A DNA stretch of 64,000 nucleotides from Schistosoma mansoni (lineage: Eukaryota; Platyhelminthes; Trematoda; Strigeidida; Schistosomatidae). Positions 1-11,760 of the stretch are shown here, piece by piece. Position numbers and translations under genes: made by a program. The notes under the pieces were generated by a model. That model did not search any database. It was not told the DNA's origin and saw only the letters and a list, made by a program, of their open reading frames with translations. The first letter of the stretch is position 1. Every line of letters starts with the position of its first letter. The DNA lies in contig NC_031502.1 in assembly GCF_000237925.1 (NCBI RefSeq), positions 2,084,031 to 2,148,030 on the forward strand. The letters are read 5' to 3'.

Positions 1-933
1 CTAACGATTCTTTTGTGATTGTTGTATGCCTGATTTCAAATTGCAAATTCAACGCATTCGTTTATCCTCACCTACTTCTGTTCCATCTAAATTGAGCTTT
101 TTCGGGGATCTCTAATTCGTACAACAATTCAAATTCTTCTAATCGTAACAAAAACCCATTTAGAATCTAGTCGTTGATTATAATTGGTAATATTCATTTA
201 ATCGACTGTTTTGTGGGAGATATGTATACTTGGAAGATATTTTCATCCAGAACTGCCTAGTGTACTTTAGTTTCCGATTGTTCTTCAATTGACATTAATC
301 CATAATGATAACTGATGTTAAAGTATGTAAAATATTCACAAAACATTTGAGTTAACAATAGATAGTAAAATGAATGTGATTTCCTTTCATGTTTTGTTTT
401 GATTAAGAACAGTTGTAAATTGATGTATTATTGCTTAAAGAACTTAACTTTCAGTCATCTGATAGAATTTTTGAACTTTATTCAGTCTACTTCACTCTTA
501 TTAGTAATACTGAGCAAATAAACTTTACCGTTCCATTAAGATAGCTAATTGTAAATATCAGGGACAGCAAATAGTGAACATTATTCTATATGAATGACTA
601 TAAGAGCATCGTTTATGAACAACTAGAAAAAATAAATCCCTTTAATAAATTAATCATACGGATAAAAATGTATGATAAGATGATAAAACAAAAGACTCTT
701 CAATTCATTGAATCCAATAACAAGATAATGACTAGGTCTACTTTACTCATTGATGTATACATTGATCGACAATACATCAATACGACCTAGAATTTGTGCA
801 TATTACCATAATTAATAGTAACTAATACAAACTGTATCTTCTTGATTCTACTTTTTGACCATCTTCATTATAATATCATTCGTAATATTAGCTTACTTGC
901 AAATTAAAAGACTATTATAATGTAACAGCTTAC
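1..933. other. AT-rich flank of the first gene, with a diverged repeat at 1-190
   Basis: No convincing exon is seen here. The first 190 bases resemble 10495-10690: both contain a run reading roughly TGCCTGATTTC-AATT-CAAAT followed by CGTTCGT. They are therefore probably two old copies of one interspersed repeat. The remainder is A/T-rich with only short chance ORFs. Confidence 0.4.
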
Positions 934-1597
934 ATTTTTCTCTTTGACATTACAATCTTTAATCATATTTTTCATACGTGTTAATGAACGTGTACGATGT
1001 GATTTCATGGTACTATTCGATTTGTTTTGATGAAGTTGACGAATTTTGTGCTGTTGTTGTTGTTGTTGTTGATGTTGGTGGCGTCTTGACATTAGAAAAT
1101 CACTATTATTATTAGACAACTTCATTCCATTCATACTACTTATAGTAGTCATATTATTATAAGTAGTATAATCATTGAAATAGTTAAGATAATCTAATTT
1201 ATTAACATGATCATTATCATAATCATCATGATTATTATCATGATCCTTTATTTCATTACTTACATTCCATAGTAAATTATTTGAAAAATTTTCTAGAACA
1301 TTCTGTTGTTTAAATAATCTTTGATAACGATTAATTAAATAATGATAACGTCGTTTCTCTTTACGTAATTGTATTAATAAACAATTATAACGTTCAAATA
1401 ATTTATTATCATCTTCATTTAATTGATTAATATGAAATCGTACATCTTGTATATAAGCTAACTGGGATCCTTCATCAAGTAGGGAAGATGTCAGAGGTGT
1501 CGCCGTTGTTGTTGTTGTTGTTGTTGATTCAATTAAACAAATATTATTTGAATGTTCAATTGGTTTATATTGATTTTTGTGATTGTTAATTTCAACA
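934..1597 (-). CDS. Internal exon of an unrecognised coiled-coil-like, Gln/Asn-rich protein
   Basis: The minus strand is open for 221 codons between an acceptor (AG at 1599-1598) and a GTAAGC donor (933-928). The encoded segment starts with a Thr run near residue 25. A charged, helix-prone stretch follows (LNEDDNKLFERYNCLL, then RKEKRRYHYL), which looks like coiled coil. Next come an Asp/Asn/His-rich linker, a run of seven Gln after RRHQH, and a basic Ser/Arg/Lys tail (SHRTRSLTRMKN). An open frame of this length with good splice sites is unusual in such AT-rich DNA, so I take it as real coding sequence. The first base completes a codon, matching the phase left by the exon at 11761-12026. I do not recognise the family. 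The gene must continue beyond the left edge, because this exon ends in a donor, not a stop. Confidence 0.6.
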
Positions 1598-1732
1598 CTT
1601 TAAAAAGATAAGAATGATAATAATTGAAAAATGGGTTATTTTTATTACATATTTGGTTAATGAATGATGAGTTATATACATAAAAACAGAATGGAAATAT
1701 GATAGAAGAGAAGAATATGGATTACTTTTTTA

Positions 1733-2178
1733 ATATAGTTGAGATCATGAGTCAATTGAAGCTAGTCCGATTGTGGGACTCCTCAATGGCAGTGCGCATC
1801 CATGATCCCGCCTCGCGAGCGAGATTCAAAACCAGGACATACCAGTCTCGCTCCAGAGCACTTAACCAATAGACCACTGAGCCGGCCGGCATCCAACGGT
1901 GTTAATGTCTAACCTCAACCAATCCACGAAATTGCGTGACCAACTTCCATTGTACTGAGGTAGATACCTGATATTGATTACTTTGTCAGAAATATAGCTT
2001 GTCTCTAAATTCTTTATCAGAAGGGGTTTTTGTGGAGATTTTAGTAATTTTATATAGTTGAAATCATGAATCAATTGAAGCTAGACCATCATGGAAAACC
2101 TGGGATCACTGGACGGCCGTTTCATCCTATTATGAGAGGCAGGATCGTGGATGCGCACTGCTGATTTCAACTATATAA
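1733..2178 (-). repeat. Hammerhead (Sm-alpha-like) repeat, head-to-tail tandem copies
   Basis: Two minus-strand units lie head to tail. The same 3' end (TATAGTTGA-ATCATGA, then TCAATTGAAGCTAG) recurs about 319 bp apart, at 1736 and 2055. The left unit has the tRNA-like B-box region, A-box region and long 5' body, but lacks about 45 bp of its ribozyme region. The right unit is cut at about 2140 and joined to a short inverted piece of the same repeat ending at 2178. The head-to-tail arrangement resembles the tandem organisation known for schistosome Sm-alpha satellites. Confidence 0.7.
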
Positions 2179-2292
2179 ATTCTTTGTCTATGTTTTGATA
2201 AACAATACGGTTATAGTATTTAGTTCAGTAATTTGTTTATAAATAATAATTTTGTTTACTTCTCTAGTTTACACTACGAAATCACCTTAGTC

Positions 2293-2460
2293 AAATAAGC
2301 ATTGAAGATCAATAAGTATTGGACGGCTTTCTCATCTCACTAAGGGACTAATTGACAGTGTATATTCACCAATCTGTCGAAGGTCGAATCTAGGACTTTC
2401 AGATCACACGTTAACAGCATGACTTTTCGAACATTGAGCTATCATCCATTGATTTGCTTG
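2293..2460 (-). repeat. Old, diverged hammerhead-repeat copy
   Basis: The order of landmarks matches the minus strand of the family: TTGGACGGC, a C/T-rich loop, GGGACT, a B-box-like GTCGAATCTAGGAC and a final TGAGCTATC. The ribozyme core is no longer intact. The flank at 2461-3305 holds no exon or repeat that I can identify. Confidence 0.5.
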
Positions 2461-3305
2461 TCTTAATATGATTGATTCGCAATATTATACAACCACCTTT
2501 TAGTCTCAATGTTTAGTAACTCAGATGTATCATTATTGTACTCTATTGTTCATGACTTCTCGCTAAAAATGGTGTATTCAATTAATTAGCCAACAGTTCT
2601 ACATATTGAAATCTATCTACTCAGAATTTGTGAGCCACTTAAACTATCAAATCATTAGTTTAATCACCATTATCACTTTAGTATTTTGATAAAGTGTCCC
2701 ATTTGAGACAGAAAGTTTCATTTAAATCTATTATCTTGGATTAACTATAATATCAATAAGTTATCTGGATTTACTTCACACAAAATATGAAACAGGAATT
2801 GTTATACTTTTAGGTCTCAGAACATGAAGATTAAAGAAACGAGATCGTTTGACTTTTGAATAACCCCTTTTACTTCAGAAAATGATTCATGTGAGCTAAA
2901 ATAGTAAATCATTATAACTGTTGCTGGGATTAGAGACCTATATAGTTTAGAAAGGTAACTGATAAAATTGAACAAATAAAGGTTTCTCTTTCCTTTTGTT
3001 CGATCTCACAAAAATACAAACAATTTTATTTTATTAACAGTTAAATCTACCAGTGTTTAGTATTTCTTTTTCATTTCACACTAGCCATTCAGGATTGTAA
3101 ACATAGGCTCAACTTGACATAATGGCGAATATGATCTACTAGGTAGTTAGTAAGCATCATAGCTACGTTTGTTGTCATATTTTTGACATGTTTACATGAG
3201 ATGTTGTAAATGAATTTTTTAGCGTATGAAATAAATTCAAAATATAAATAAATCTAAAATAATTGTTACTGTTTGATTTATTTATACTAACCTATATTGT
3301 TTAAA

Positions 3306-3492
3306 TCAGAACACTGAGCTGGCACGCGAGACTGATAGGTCCTGGGTTCGAATCTCGTGAGGCGGGATCGTGGATGTGCACTGCCACTGAGGAGTCTCAT
3401 AATAGGACGAAACGGCCATCTAGTGCCTCTAGGTTTTCCATGGTGGTCTAGCTACAATTACTAAAATCTTCACAAAACCCCTTCTGAATCAG
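3306..3492 (+). repeat. Hammerhead (Sm-alpha-like) tRNA-derived repeat, near full 3' part
   Basis: Visible in order are a tRNA-like B box (GGTTCGAATCTCG), GGCGGGATCGTGGATG, the hammerhead core pieces CTGAGGA and GACGAAAC, and the 3' body CCATGGTGGTCTAGC. It ends with a tail reading CTAAAATCTTCACAAAACCCCTTCTGA in two parts. The usual cleavage triplet GTC is ATC here, so self-cleavage would be impaired. The flank at 3493-4127 shows no gene. Confidence 0.75.
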
Positions 3493-4127
3493 AATACACA
3501 ATTTTTTTATTTTTCATTGTTTCAAGTTATAGTTTGTTAAATAACAATTTTCTTCTTGTTAATAAACAATATATATAAATATTAATAAATATATGAAAGA
3601 CTCAAGTGATTAATTGAACCAAAGTGTAATTGAATTTTGTTATGAACTACCTTATTAGTTAATAATTGATGGCATCATTAAGCTGAAAATAGTACTATTT
3701 CTCTCTCTCCTCCCCTTTCATTCCCTTTCCCTTTTTATTTCAGCTTATTTCTCCCTTTCATCATACATCTTTCTCATATAGTACTTCACTTAAGTGTATC
3801 TTTCAAGTGGAATAATCACTTCTTACATTGATTTCTGAGTATAATTTTCATTTCTATGCAGAAAAAAACTGACTTATATATTCATGAGTAATAATAATAA
3901 ATAAAACTAACTGTCAGTATTACATAGTGAAGAGGGAAAAAACGATTACGTAATACATAAATACACAAAATAATGAATAAATAATCTTAATTGAATCCTT
4001 TTTTATGTTTGATGAAAGAAAATTAAGTTGACAATTGGTGTAAGCAAACATTATTCTTTTTTCTACCCTTAATATAATTTTGTATTAAGTTAAAGTACAT
4101 CAATCTCCTTTTCTTTTTCATAACAGA

Positions 4128-4410
4128 AATCATGAGTTAATTGAAGCTAGATCACCATGGAAAACCTGGAAGAACTGGACGGCCCTTTTGTTCTATTATG
4201 GGACTTCTCAGCAGTGCGCATCCACGATCCCGCCTCGGTTCGCGAGATTCGAACCTAGGACCAACCAGTCTCGCGCCAGAGCACTTAACCGATAGACCAA
4301 TGAGTCGGCCGGCATCCAACGGTGTTAATGTATAACTTCAACCAATCCACGAAGTCTGAGCAACCGTTCACCAAATTGTCTTCAGTGAGTTGATACCTCT
4401 ACAACCAGAC
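4128..4410 (-). repeat. Hammerhead (Sm-alpha-like) repeat, longest single unit
   Basis: This minus-strand copy holds both the 3' ribozyme and tRNA-like part and the 5' body (ending AACACCGTTGGATGCC into GGCCGACTCA). It contains the A-box/B-box-like segment. The core is damaged: the GGACGAAAC element reads GAACAAAAG. It is the best single template here for the unit outside the tandem array. Confidence 0.75.
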
Positions 4411-4599
4411 GTGGTTGTCGTTTTTGAATGTATACTTCATCAGTTATAAATAATTTAACCAAGTTTTTTTAAGATTTGACTATTTCAATTTGCTAGTTGT
4501 AGTGATTTGTAACATAAAAAGAAATTATCAGTAAAGGGTTATGAAGATCTGTGAGATTGGATTGATACTATGAATGGATCAATGTTAGATTACCATTGA

Positions 4600-4945
4600 A
4601 AATCTTGAAGCTCAAAAAATCTCCCCAAAACCTCTTACTGATAATTATCATTTTCTCACTAGTATCAAAATAGATATTCTGGAGTTTTAGTGAGAAATCG
4701 TGACCAGTGGAGTTCAACTATATCAGTTGTGAGACAGTTACTCACTAAAGACAATGGAGAACAGTCACGTAATATCGTGGATTGGTTGAAGTTAAACAAT
4801 AACACTGCTCGATGCCGTCTCAGTGGTCTAGAGTTTAAGCGATCGCGCGCGAAACATAAGTTCATGAGTTCGGATCCTACGTGCGATGTCGTGCATACGC
4901 ACTACTGAGAAGTTCTGTTACTAGGACGAAAGAAAATTTATCGAG
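4600..4945 (+). repeat. Diverged hammerhead repeat with 5' body and flanking tail
   Basis: The plus strand shows a previous unit's tail-like motif (AATCTCCCCAAAACCTCTTA), then the 5' body (CAGTTACTCAC, AATATCGTGGATTGGTTGAAG), the tRNA-like region and CTACTGAGAAGTTC...CTAGGACGAAAG. The core is degraded. A tail followed by a new 5' body again suggests head-to-tail units. The flank at 4946-5403 has no gene. Confidence 0.6.
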
Positions 4946-5403
4946 TTTATGTGTACTCGACCAGTTATCTTGATTTATATATATATCATGATTAATAGTT
5001 TATGAATGGTTCAACTGAATCAACAAAATTAAATTAAACTGATCAAGCGTTATGAATATGACGTTTAGATATGAAAACACATCCATCAGATTGAATAGAT
5101 AATGATGAATGTATGAAGATTTTTTTATCAAAACTATGACATCATCATGAAAAAGTTGTTCACTTAAATGATTTCTAAATATATGAAAAGAATTTTCTAA
5201 ACCCAAAATGTAGGTAATAAAGAAATTATGTCTGGAATCTTTGCGGAAATCATGTTCTTCATAAGATTCAAGCTCATATTATTCAGTGTCACAGATAGAC
5301 GGTTATCAGCGAACTATTGATATTTCACTGACAAAGTTGGAATTCCGATTGTTAATAAAACTGGTTGTCAATTAAAGAGGATAAATTTAGTTGTACATAC
5401 TTA

Positions 5404-5793
5404 TCTATTTATTTGAGCACATAAATATTGGTACGAGGAGGCATCGAATACATATGCGCCACACAAGTTACTTGATTTGTGTGTGGGCTGTAATACTGTC
5501 TGGGTGCTCAAACCGAAGCGTGTGGTTATCTAAGGGAACCACGCACGGAGCTTTCGACTTAAAGGTCTAACCCACAAGGCAGTGGAGCAGCGTCAGGGGA
5601 TCCAGTTCCATAGTGGTCAGTGACCAACAATACGTTCATGTGACATTTGTTCCTTCAGGATCCTGGAGCCCATGTTCACCTTTGGTTTCAAATCAGGGTT
5701 TTCCAACTCCCTTAGGTGGAACCTTTATTGCCACCTACCCAGTTATGGCACTGGACATTCGCTTTTCGTCCTATTGATTTCGTAAGTAACAAG
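5404..5793 (-). repeat. (TAAA)n-tailed retroposed repeat, 5'-truncated copy
   Basis: The minus-strand copy has the family 3' end (plus strand ATTTATTTGAGCACATAAATATTGG) and runs to about 5793, where similarity stops. That is 130 bp or so short of the start seen in full copies, so it is 5'-truncated as expected for reverse-transcribed DNA. No ORF is conserved. The flank at 5794-6704 shows no gene. Confidence 0.65.
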
Positions 5794-6704
5794 TTTTACT
5801 CACTGAGTATAGTTATATTCTATAATCCTTTCAAAAAATTAGTAGAGTATAGTAATGAAGAGTATGCATTTATTAAGTAACTAATGAGTTTTAACATTTT
5901 ATGGATTAACTTCATATTTGTTCTTTGCATTCCATAAATTAATTTTACTAATGAAAGTTTATGTATCATATATGGTTCCATTTAACGTTTCTTCTGACTA
6001 ATACATAATATCATATTCTGTTGAATCACCATACGCAAAACACTGAAACAGATGGCTTTTATTCTCCTCTGTTCTTTTTATTAGTCAACTAGCTTTCTGA
6101 AAGGTTTGCTGGCTTATTTATTTACCTATAGTTTGAATATTACCTAAACATATTTAACCTCTGGTAAATTTTAATATTTGAATCACTTTTTCCAGAAATT
6201 ATTACAAAACATTAACTGATTTGTAATGATGAGTGAGCGAAATATGATAATGACGTCGCAGAGGAAACTAGTGGAATCGCCCTAGTTGATATGAGTCAGT
6301 TTGATGTAGTTGAATACAAATAGTGATGTTTACACTGAGACTCCAATCTCGTATTCTTTGTTACAAATTTCAGCACCTCGTCCATTAGACTACTTCATCA
6401 CGATTGCCAACAATTTTAAATCAATTAGTCTGATATTCATTATGATTTATTTGTATCTGTATCTTAGCATCGTTTCCTTTCAGAACTGAACTTAATTGGT
6501 CTCTGATGGTATGAAATACAATACTAAATATATTAACTTTACATGTTAATACCGACATTACCAAAGAATCCATTCAGTAAACTCATTTTACCAGTACATA
6601 CTGACTAAATACAGTTCTGCATTTCAATAATGCAGGCATCCAAACATTTAGATATAATCTTGAGTAGCCATACTACTGCTCATCAAAAAAGTACAAATAT
6701 TTAT

Positions 6705-7065
6705 AAACAGTTGTCTACACAAGATACTCAACGTCCGTTGACCGGATACCGTCATCAACAGCCTACTGTGGGAAAGAATAAACCAGCTTCCAGCTCAAAA
6801 GGAAATTAGGAAATCATCAAAATGTATAACGAGGCAAGCACTAACTTGGAATCCTGAAGGTAAACTGAAAAGAAGAAGGCCGAAAAGCACACTGGGTCGG
6901 AAATTAGAAGCAAACATGAAAAAGATGAATAGCAACTGGAAAGAACTGGAAACGATAGTCCAAGACAGAGTTGAATAGAAAATGCTAGTGGGCGGCCTAT
7001 ACTCTTCCACGAGGGGTAACAGTAATAAGTAAGTAAAATAAGTACTACCACTACTACTAATAATA
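6705..7065 (+). mobile_element. RTE-clade (SR2-like) LINE, 3' end fragment
   Basis: Plus-strand translation gives the end of an RTE reverse-transcriptase [28 protein letters not shown], a basic [11 protein letters not shown] and MNSNWKELE, in more than one frame and with stops. It ends in a short TAAGTAAGTAAAATAAGTA tail followed by (CTA/ATA)n simple sequence, typical of RTE 3' ends. It is a dead, 5'-truncated copy. The flank at 7066-7584 has only AT-rich DNA and short TTA/TAT microsatellite-like stretches. Confidence 0.75.
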
Positions 7066-7584
7066 ATAATAAGCAATTTGCAATTTTTTATTACATAACT
7101 ATTTATGGTGTAAAAATATTTGACAATTTCAATCTATCCTGAAAACGAGTCAGGTTTTACGATACTTTTTATGCGAAAAAAAAAAATGTCACCAGCGCAC
7201 CAGAAACAATCTCATACTTCTACATTCAATGTAACTAAGGTCTACTATTATTGTTATTACTATTATTATCCCTTATTATTATCATTATTGTAATGACATA
7301 ATTTAATCTTGTCAAAAATGTAAAAAGTGTTTGTTTTTTTAAAAATTGAACAAACAAAACGTAAACCTAAATAGATACAAAAATTTTTTTTAAAGTAGTA
7401 TGTCAAACTTTCCCAGAAATTTCAACTACGATTATTTAATACAATCGAGTTTATGAAACTAATACAAGTTGTCAGGAGTTTCTATTCTTATAATAGTAAA
7501 CTATGTAGTAGCGTGAGTAGTAGTGGTAGTAATGTAATGAAGTAGAACATAGGTGAGAGACAATTAAAAGTGTTTTAATACAAA

Positions 7585-7812
7585 TTATTAGAGTATTTTG
7601 ATAAAATATATGAACCATACATAAAATACTACATTCTGCAAATAATCCATCACTCGTCTTAAACTTCATCGTTCCATTGTTGACACAACAATTACTCTGT
7701 TTTTCCGTTCCCTTAGACTCGATCTTCCAAACCTTCTGATACTAGGCGTTCCCCTTCTAACTAGTGTTATATACTACTTATGTTGACGTAAGTAATATAC
7801 ACCACAGTAATA
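7585..7812 (-). repeat. Hairpin-ended repeat copy (LTR-like)
   Basis: It carries the family landmarks CATACATAAAATACT..ATT, GCAAATAATCCATC and the terminal imperfect palindrome ATACTACTTATGTTGACGTAAGTAATATAC next to CACCAC (read on the plus strand in pieces). The minus strand would begin TGTGGTGTAT. Related copies lie at 9615, 26820, 48370 and 56385. The gap 7813-8361 has no gene. Confidence 0.55.
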
Positions 7813-8361
7813 ATAAAAATAATGTTCAACTCAATTGGGATAAATATTATCCAGACCTAACTACTTATAATCTTAAAACTCACTATTGGCCTAACATAAG
7901 AGTAGGGTAAGTAAAAAGATAAAACTAAATAAAATTGGAATGTAACATGAATCTGTGAACTCGCTAAATATTCGAGTGAACTGAGTCCATGGAGTTGGAA
8001 ACTGTCTAATAGTGTTCTATTCAACAGTTTAAATATGTTATTAGAATTAACTCTTAACAGTCGTTAGAAATTCTGGGTTTCAGGATACAGAGTCACATGT
8101 AGTTTGACAAGTAATTTAATTTCGCTACATCCCCTTAGATACATAATTATAATATTACTCCATACTTTTATTACACGGATTCGCTCCATTTTTTAAACTA
8201 TATTCTCAATGTTTCGTCCTTCTTACTATTATTACCGACGTCATTATTTTGAATCCGTTGTTATTCATCCTGTCAATTTTGTTTTGATAAGCTATTTCAG
8301 TTTGATAACGTGGGCCTACGCATATTTGTTCTATGTTTGGAGTTAATTCTGAATTGTATAC

Positions 8362-8735
8362 TGTTACGTCTGGCCGATTGTGAATGCTATATTCGCTTCC
8401 CTAAGCTAGTTCCGTACCCCCGAGCTAGAACTATACACCGACTTGAAGACCAGAGAAAAGGCACAAAGTGTGAGGGAAACACCTTACTGCAAGGTTCCTT
8501 TATGTACAGAAAATATGGGGATTTTATAGTAATTTAAGAGTTCTTGAGTTTTACCGAAAATTCTAGAATACTGCTAAACATAGTAGCAGTGTGTTAATCA
8601 GCCAATCAGGATCTCGTTATTTTAGTAACATAACTTCACACAACTTCTAATTAATCGCTGATTGGTTGAAATGCTCCTTGATGACTCACGAGCTTGTCAT
8701 GTCGCTTGCGAGAAAAATGCAGGGTCATCCCAACA
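8362..8735 (-). mobile_element. Solo LTR of an LTR retrotransposon, 5-bp TSD TATAC
   Basis: A 374-bp unit with TG...CA ends (minus strand begins TGTTGGGATGACCC and ends GACGTAACA). It is flanked on both sides by TATAC (8357-8361 and 8736-8740). It contains a TATA-like ACTATAAAATCC (minus strand) and is related throughout to 34487-34872 and 62189-62553. No internal coding region is attached, so it is a solo LTR fossil. A 5-bp duplication fits Gypsy or BEL-type elements; the family is not assigned. The flank at 8741-9231 shows no gene. Confidence 0.85.
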
Positions 8736-9231
8736 TATACCGACTTGACTGAAGACATTTTGTGACACAATCCGAAATTAGTAACAGCTATTTAGGTACC
8801 TCTAATACTCTTTTATCTTCTCTTAAATCTTCAGCTTATCACTATCCAATACTTTTCATTCATTTATTTCACTTGAACTTTTTGTATCATACACCTTTTG
8901 CTTAATTTCATAATACAAGCAATAGTGTTATTCTTCCTAGTCACTTATGACTAGCTGAATGACTAAATAATAGTAACGGTTGTACTTAATATTCCTTCAA
9001 AAATATCACTTTGTATAAGTATTTTAAAAATATTCATATTTAGGATGATATATAGTTTAGTTTAGAAACATTTGTCACCCATAGAGTCAAACTGTACAAA
9101 ACTGTTTAATCCTAGTTACGTTTTTAAATCTATCTGTCAAATATTTATTCGACTTATATTAGTATGTGTAACGTATGAATTCGAATACCGGCAACACTGT
9201 ATAATTTAATTCTGAATGAATAAATGAAATA

Positions 9232-9428
9232 GAGCTGGATGCCGGTTCAGTGGTCTATCGGTTAAGTGCTCTGGCGCGAGACTGGTAGGTCCTGGATTCG
9301 AATCTCACGAGGCGGGATCGTGAATGCGCACTGCTCAGGAGTCCCATAATAGGACGAAACGTCCGTTCAGTGCTTCCATGTTTTCCATGGTGGTCTAGCT
9401 TCAATTGACTCATGATCTTAACTATATA
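9232..9428 (+). repeat. Hammerhead (Sm-alpha-like) tRNA-derived repeat
   Basis: A well preserved plus-strand copy. It has GGATGCCGGTTCAGTGGTCT, an A-box-like CTATCGGTTAAGTGCTC, a B-box GGATTCGAATCTC, then GCGCACTG, the core region, GGACGAAAC and the 3' body through CTCATGATCTTAACTATATA. The conserved CTGA of the core reads CTCA, which should abolish ribozyme activity. Stem I halves GCACTG and CAGTGC are still complementary. Confidence 0.8.
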
Positions 9429-9614
9429 AAATTAAAAAAGCTATTTAATTCTGTAGTAATACCATGAAGAATTGAAATGCGGAGGATATTTGTAGTATTG
9501 GGACTAATACTAGTTCACTAGTGTTCATAAATGATGATCTACTTGGTGAAAATTATGCAAACTACATTTGTTAATTATTGATAAAAATGATGTACATTGT
9601 ATAATTAATCATAA

Positions 9615-9905
9615 TTGATAACAGGTAGTGTGGTGTGTGCTACCGGTGTCCATAGATATAAGTAGTATGTATCTTCAGTCGAAAGTGGGATACCTGGAGG
9701 CAGAATGTTAAGAAAATCGAAGAGAAGAGAACGAGAACAGAGAGTTAGCGGTGTGGAAAAGAAGGAACAGTCAAGTTTGAGACAATTGATTGATATTTTA
9801 CAAATGAAAAATTTACTGTATGTTTCTCTGATTTTACTAAGAGATTCTGTAATTTTGTGTTTCAATACATTCGATCGTCCCCCTTGTGTTCTCATCCACT
9901 ACAGT
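9615..9905 (+). repeat. Hairpin-ended repeat copy (LTR-like), plus orientation
   Basis: It begins AGTGTGGTGTGTGCTACC and has the degenerate hairpin (ATAGATATAAGTAGTATGTAT). It then reads AAGTGGGATACCTGGAGGCAG and a purine-rich AAGAGAAGAGAACGAGAACA, matching the reverse complement of 48370-48965. Short ORFs across it on both strands are not conserved. The right boundary is uncertain. The gap 9906-10494 has no visible gene. Confidence 0.5.
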
Positions 9906-10494
9906 AGTAATTAATGCCAAGACAATATGAGCACATTTCCAAAGCTGTAAATAGTCCAAACTTGAAAGAATAAACGGTAAGACTATAATTTATGGACAAT
10001 CTTTGAGCAGAGCTAAAATGACCTTGGAAAGTCCGCCTACTAACCAGAGTCAGAGAGGGTTATATATTAGTGTAAGGAATTAGGATTATGATTTACAGCT
10101 GAATGTTAGGGTCAGGAATTAGATTTAATGTTTTCATTACGAACTGACATCAGTTATAATGCCAAAATAGTATTTAGCCAAATGAGTGAGTGAATTTCTA
10201 ACCAAAATCCAAGATCTACTATCTTAAATGTGATTAGTTCGTCAATAGATTATAGCCTAGCCAAATAAACTTCTTAAAGAAAATAAATAAAATCACTAAA
10301 ACAAGAGTGGTATAAAAATTTATAGAACCATCTCTCATGTCTTTTTCTGTCAAGTCAAAGATATAATAAATGTCTTTTAAATACCGTGATTACTATTGTT
10401 AGTTCGAATCGAGACGAGTTTGAATCTTATTCATAAAATAAAAGGGGTACTAGAGATGAATGTTTTACTTTTTTTCTATCTGTAGTGTTTGCAT

Positions 10495-10690
10495 GAACTA
10501 ATGATTCCTTCGTACTTGATGACTGCCTGATTTCGAATTCCAAATACAATACGTTCGTTCGTGCTCATATAGTTCTTCTTGGTTAATCTGCATTATTTCT
10601 GGGAATCCTAGTTTGTACTATAATTCAAATACTTCAAACTATCACACTAACACATCACAACTGTTGATCATATATCGTCAAAACAAAAGT
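10495..10690. repeat. Diverged interspersed repeat shared with 1-190
   Basis: It shares the run TGCCTGATTTCGAATTCCAA and following CGTTCG motifs with the first bases of the window. No ORF, terminal repeat or target duplication could be seen, so the class is unknown. The neighbouring stretch 10691-11107 is AT-rich and shows no gene. Confidence 0.35.
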
Positions 10691-11107
10691 GAATATTTAG
10701 GTTATTAGACCCCTTTTAAAATCATGAAAATGGCTAGTCACTCATCTGATGTTTTAAATAACTCAGATGTAAAGTTAGTAATCAACATAATCAACATTAA
10801 AAGTAAAATCTAGTTCCTAAGTTTCAACTAAATCATTAAAATGAAAGGCATAAATACTAACCTCCTTTAAGATATGTTCTCGTCAGGGGATTATATAATT
10901 CTAAAAAGTACTGAAACTGTCATCAGTGATAAACAACCTTAATTTCATCTAGTTCATCTCGTCTATTTCGTCAGGTCAATACAAGATAAAATATGAGGTC
11001 ATAGTATAATTCAGTGTGAAATTTATGCAGTATAATATTATTTAGTATTTGTTCAGCAAAATCTTCATTCAACATTGCATTCAGTATTTATTATTAAGAC
11101 TATAATT

Positions 11108-11190
11108 TATTTTATATAGTTGAGATCATAAGTCAATTGAAGCTAGACCACCATGACAAACCTGGACGCACTAGACGGCCGTTTCATCTC
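11108..11190 (-). repeat. Hammerhead repeat, 3'-end fragment
   Basis: Only the last part of a minus-strand unit is present: TATATAGTTGAGATCATAAG, then AAGCTAGACCACCATG and GACGGCCGTTTCATC. It breaks inside the ribozyme. The stretch 11191-11760 is AT-rich without an exon. Confidence 0.65.
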
Positions 11191-11760
11191 CCTATTTATA
11201 ATTTTTTTATGATGAAAAACATGAACTATTTTCGAACTCACGTATAACATTATCTAGGAATATTTATTTATCCATAACTACAATAAAAGACAAACTGGTA
11301 GATCTGAATAGTCAGCATGAAACGAATTATTGTATAATGACAAATATAAATATTTTTCTCATCCTCAAATTATGAGTAATTTTAAGTGAAAACAGATACA
11401 TGTTCTTAATCGTACATTTCTTATACAAACTAAACTCAAGAAGTAAACGTGGTGACTAAAAATGGTTATCAGGAGTTTTTCCTATACACAGTTTTCATTC
11501 AGTTAGTATTTAATCACTTTGACAATATTAAAATAAATTGTGCGCTTGCTAAGATTTAGCTGATCAACTACTGACATAATTTGCAGTAATATCCTTTAAA
11601 TTCTAGCTTAAATTAGTCTTATGATATATTTTCACAGTACAGTCACTCACATAAATTTTCTGAAGATATAAGAACTAAATTAGTAACACAATATCTTTCG
11701 TGAATACACCATTTATTTTAGTAAGTAAACAAGTAGGTGCATAGTAAACTATCAACTTAC

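Noticed and set aside
1051-1072. Simple (TTG)n microsatellite
   Set aside because: It is in frame as a Gln run inside the exon 934-1597, so it is kept as part of the coding sequence.
4141-4335. 64-codon plus-strand ORF (MKLDHHGKPGRTGRP...)
   Set aside because: It is the antisense of a hammerhead repeat copy; similar text appears wherever that repeat occurs.
9250-9330. tRNA gene with A and B boxes
   Set aside because: The boxes belong to the tRNA-derived head of the hammerhead repeat; no full cloverleaf or anticodon arm could be drawn.
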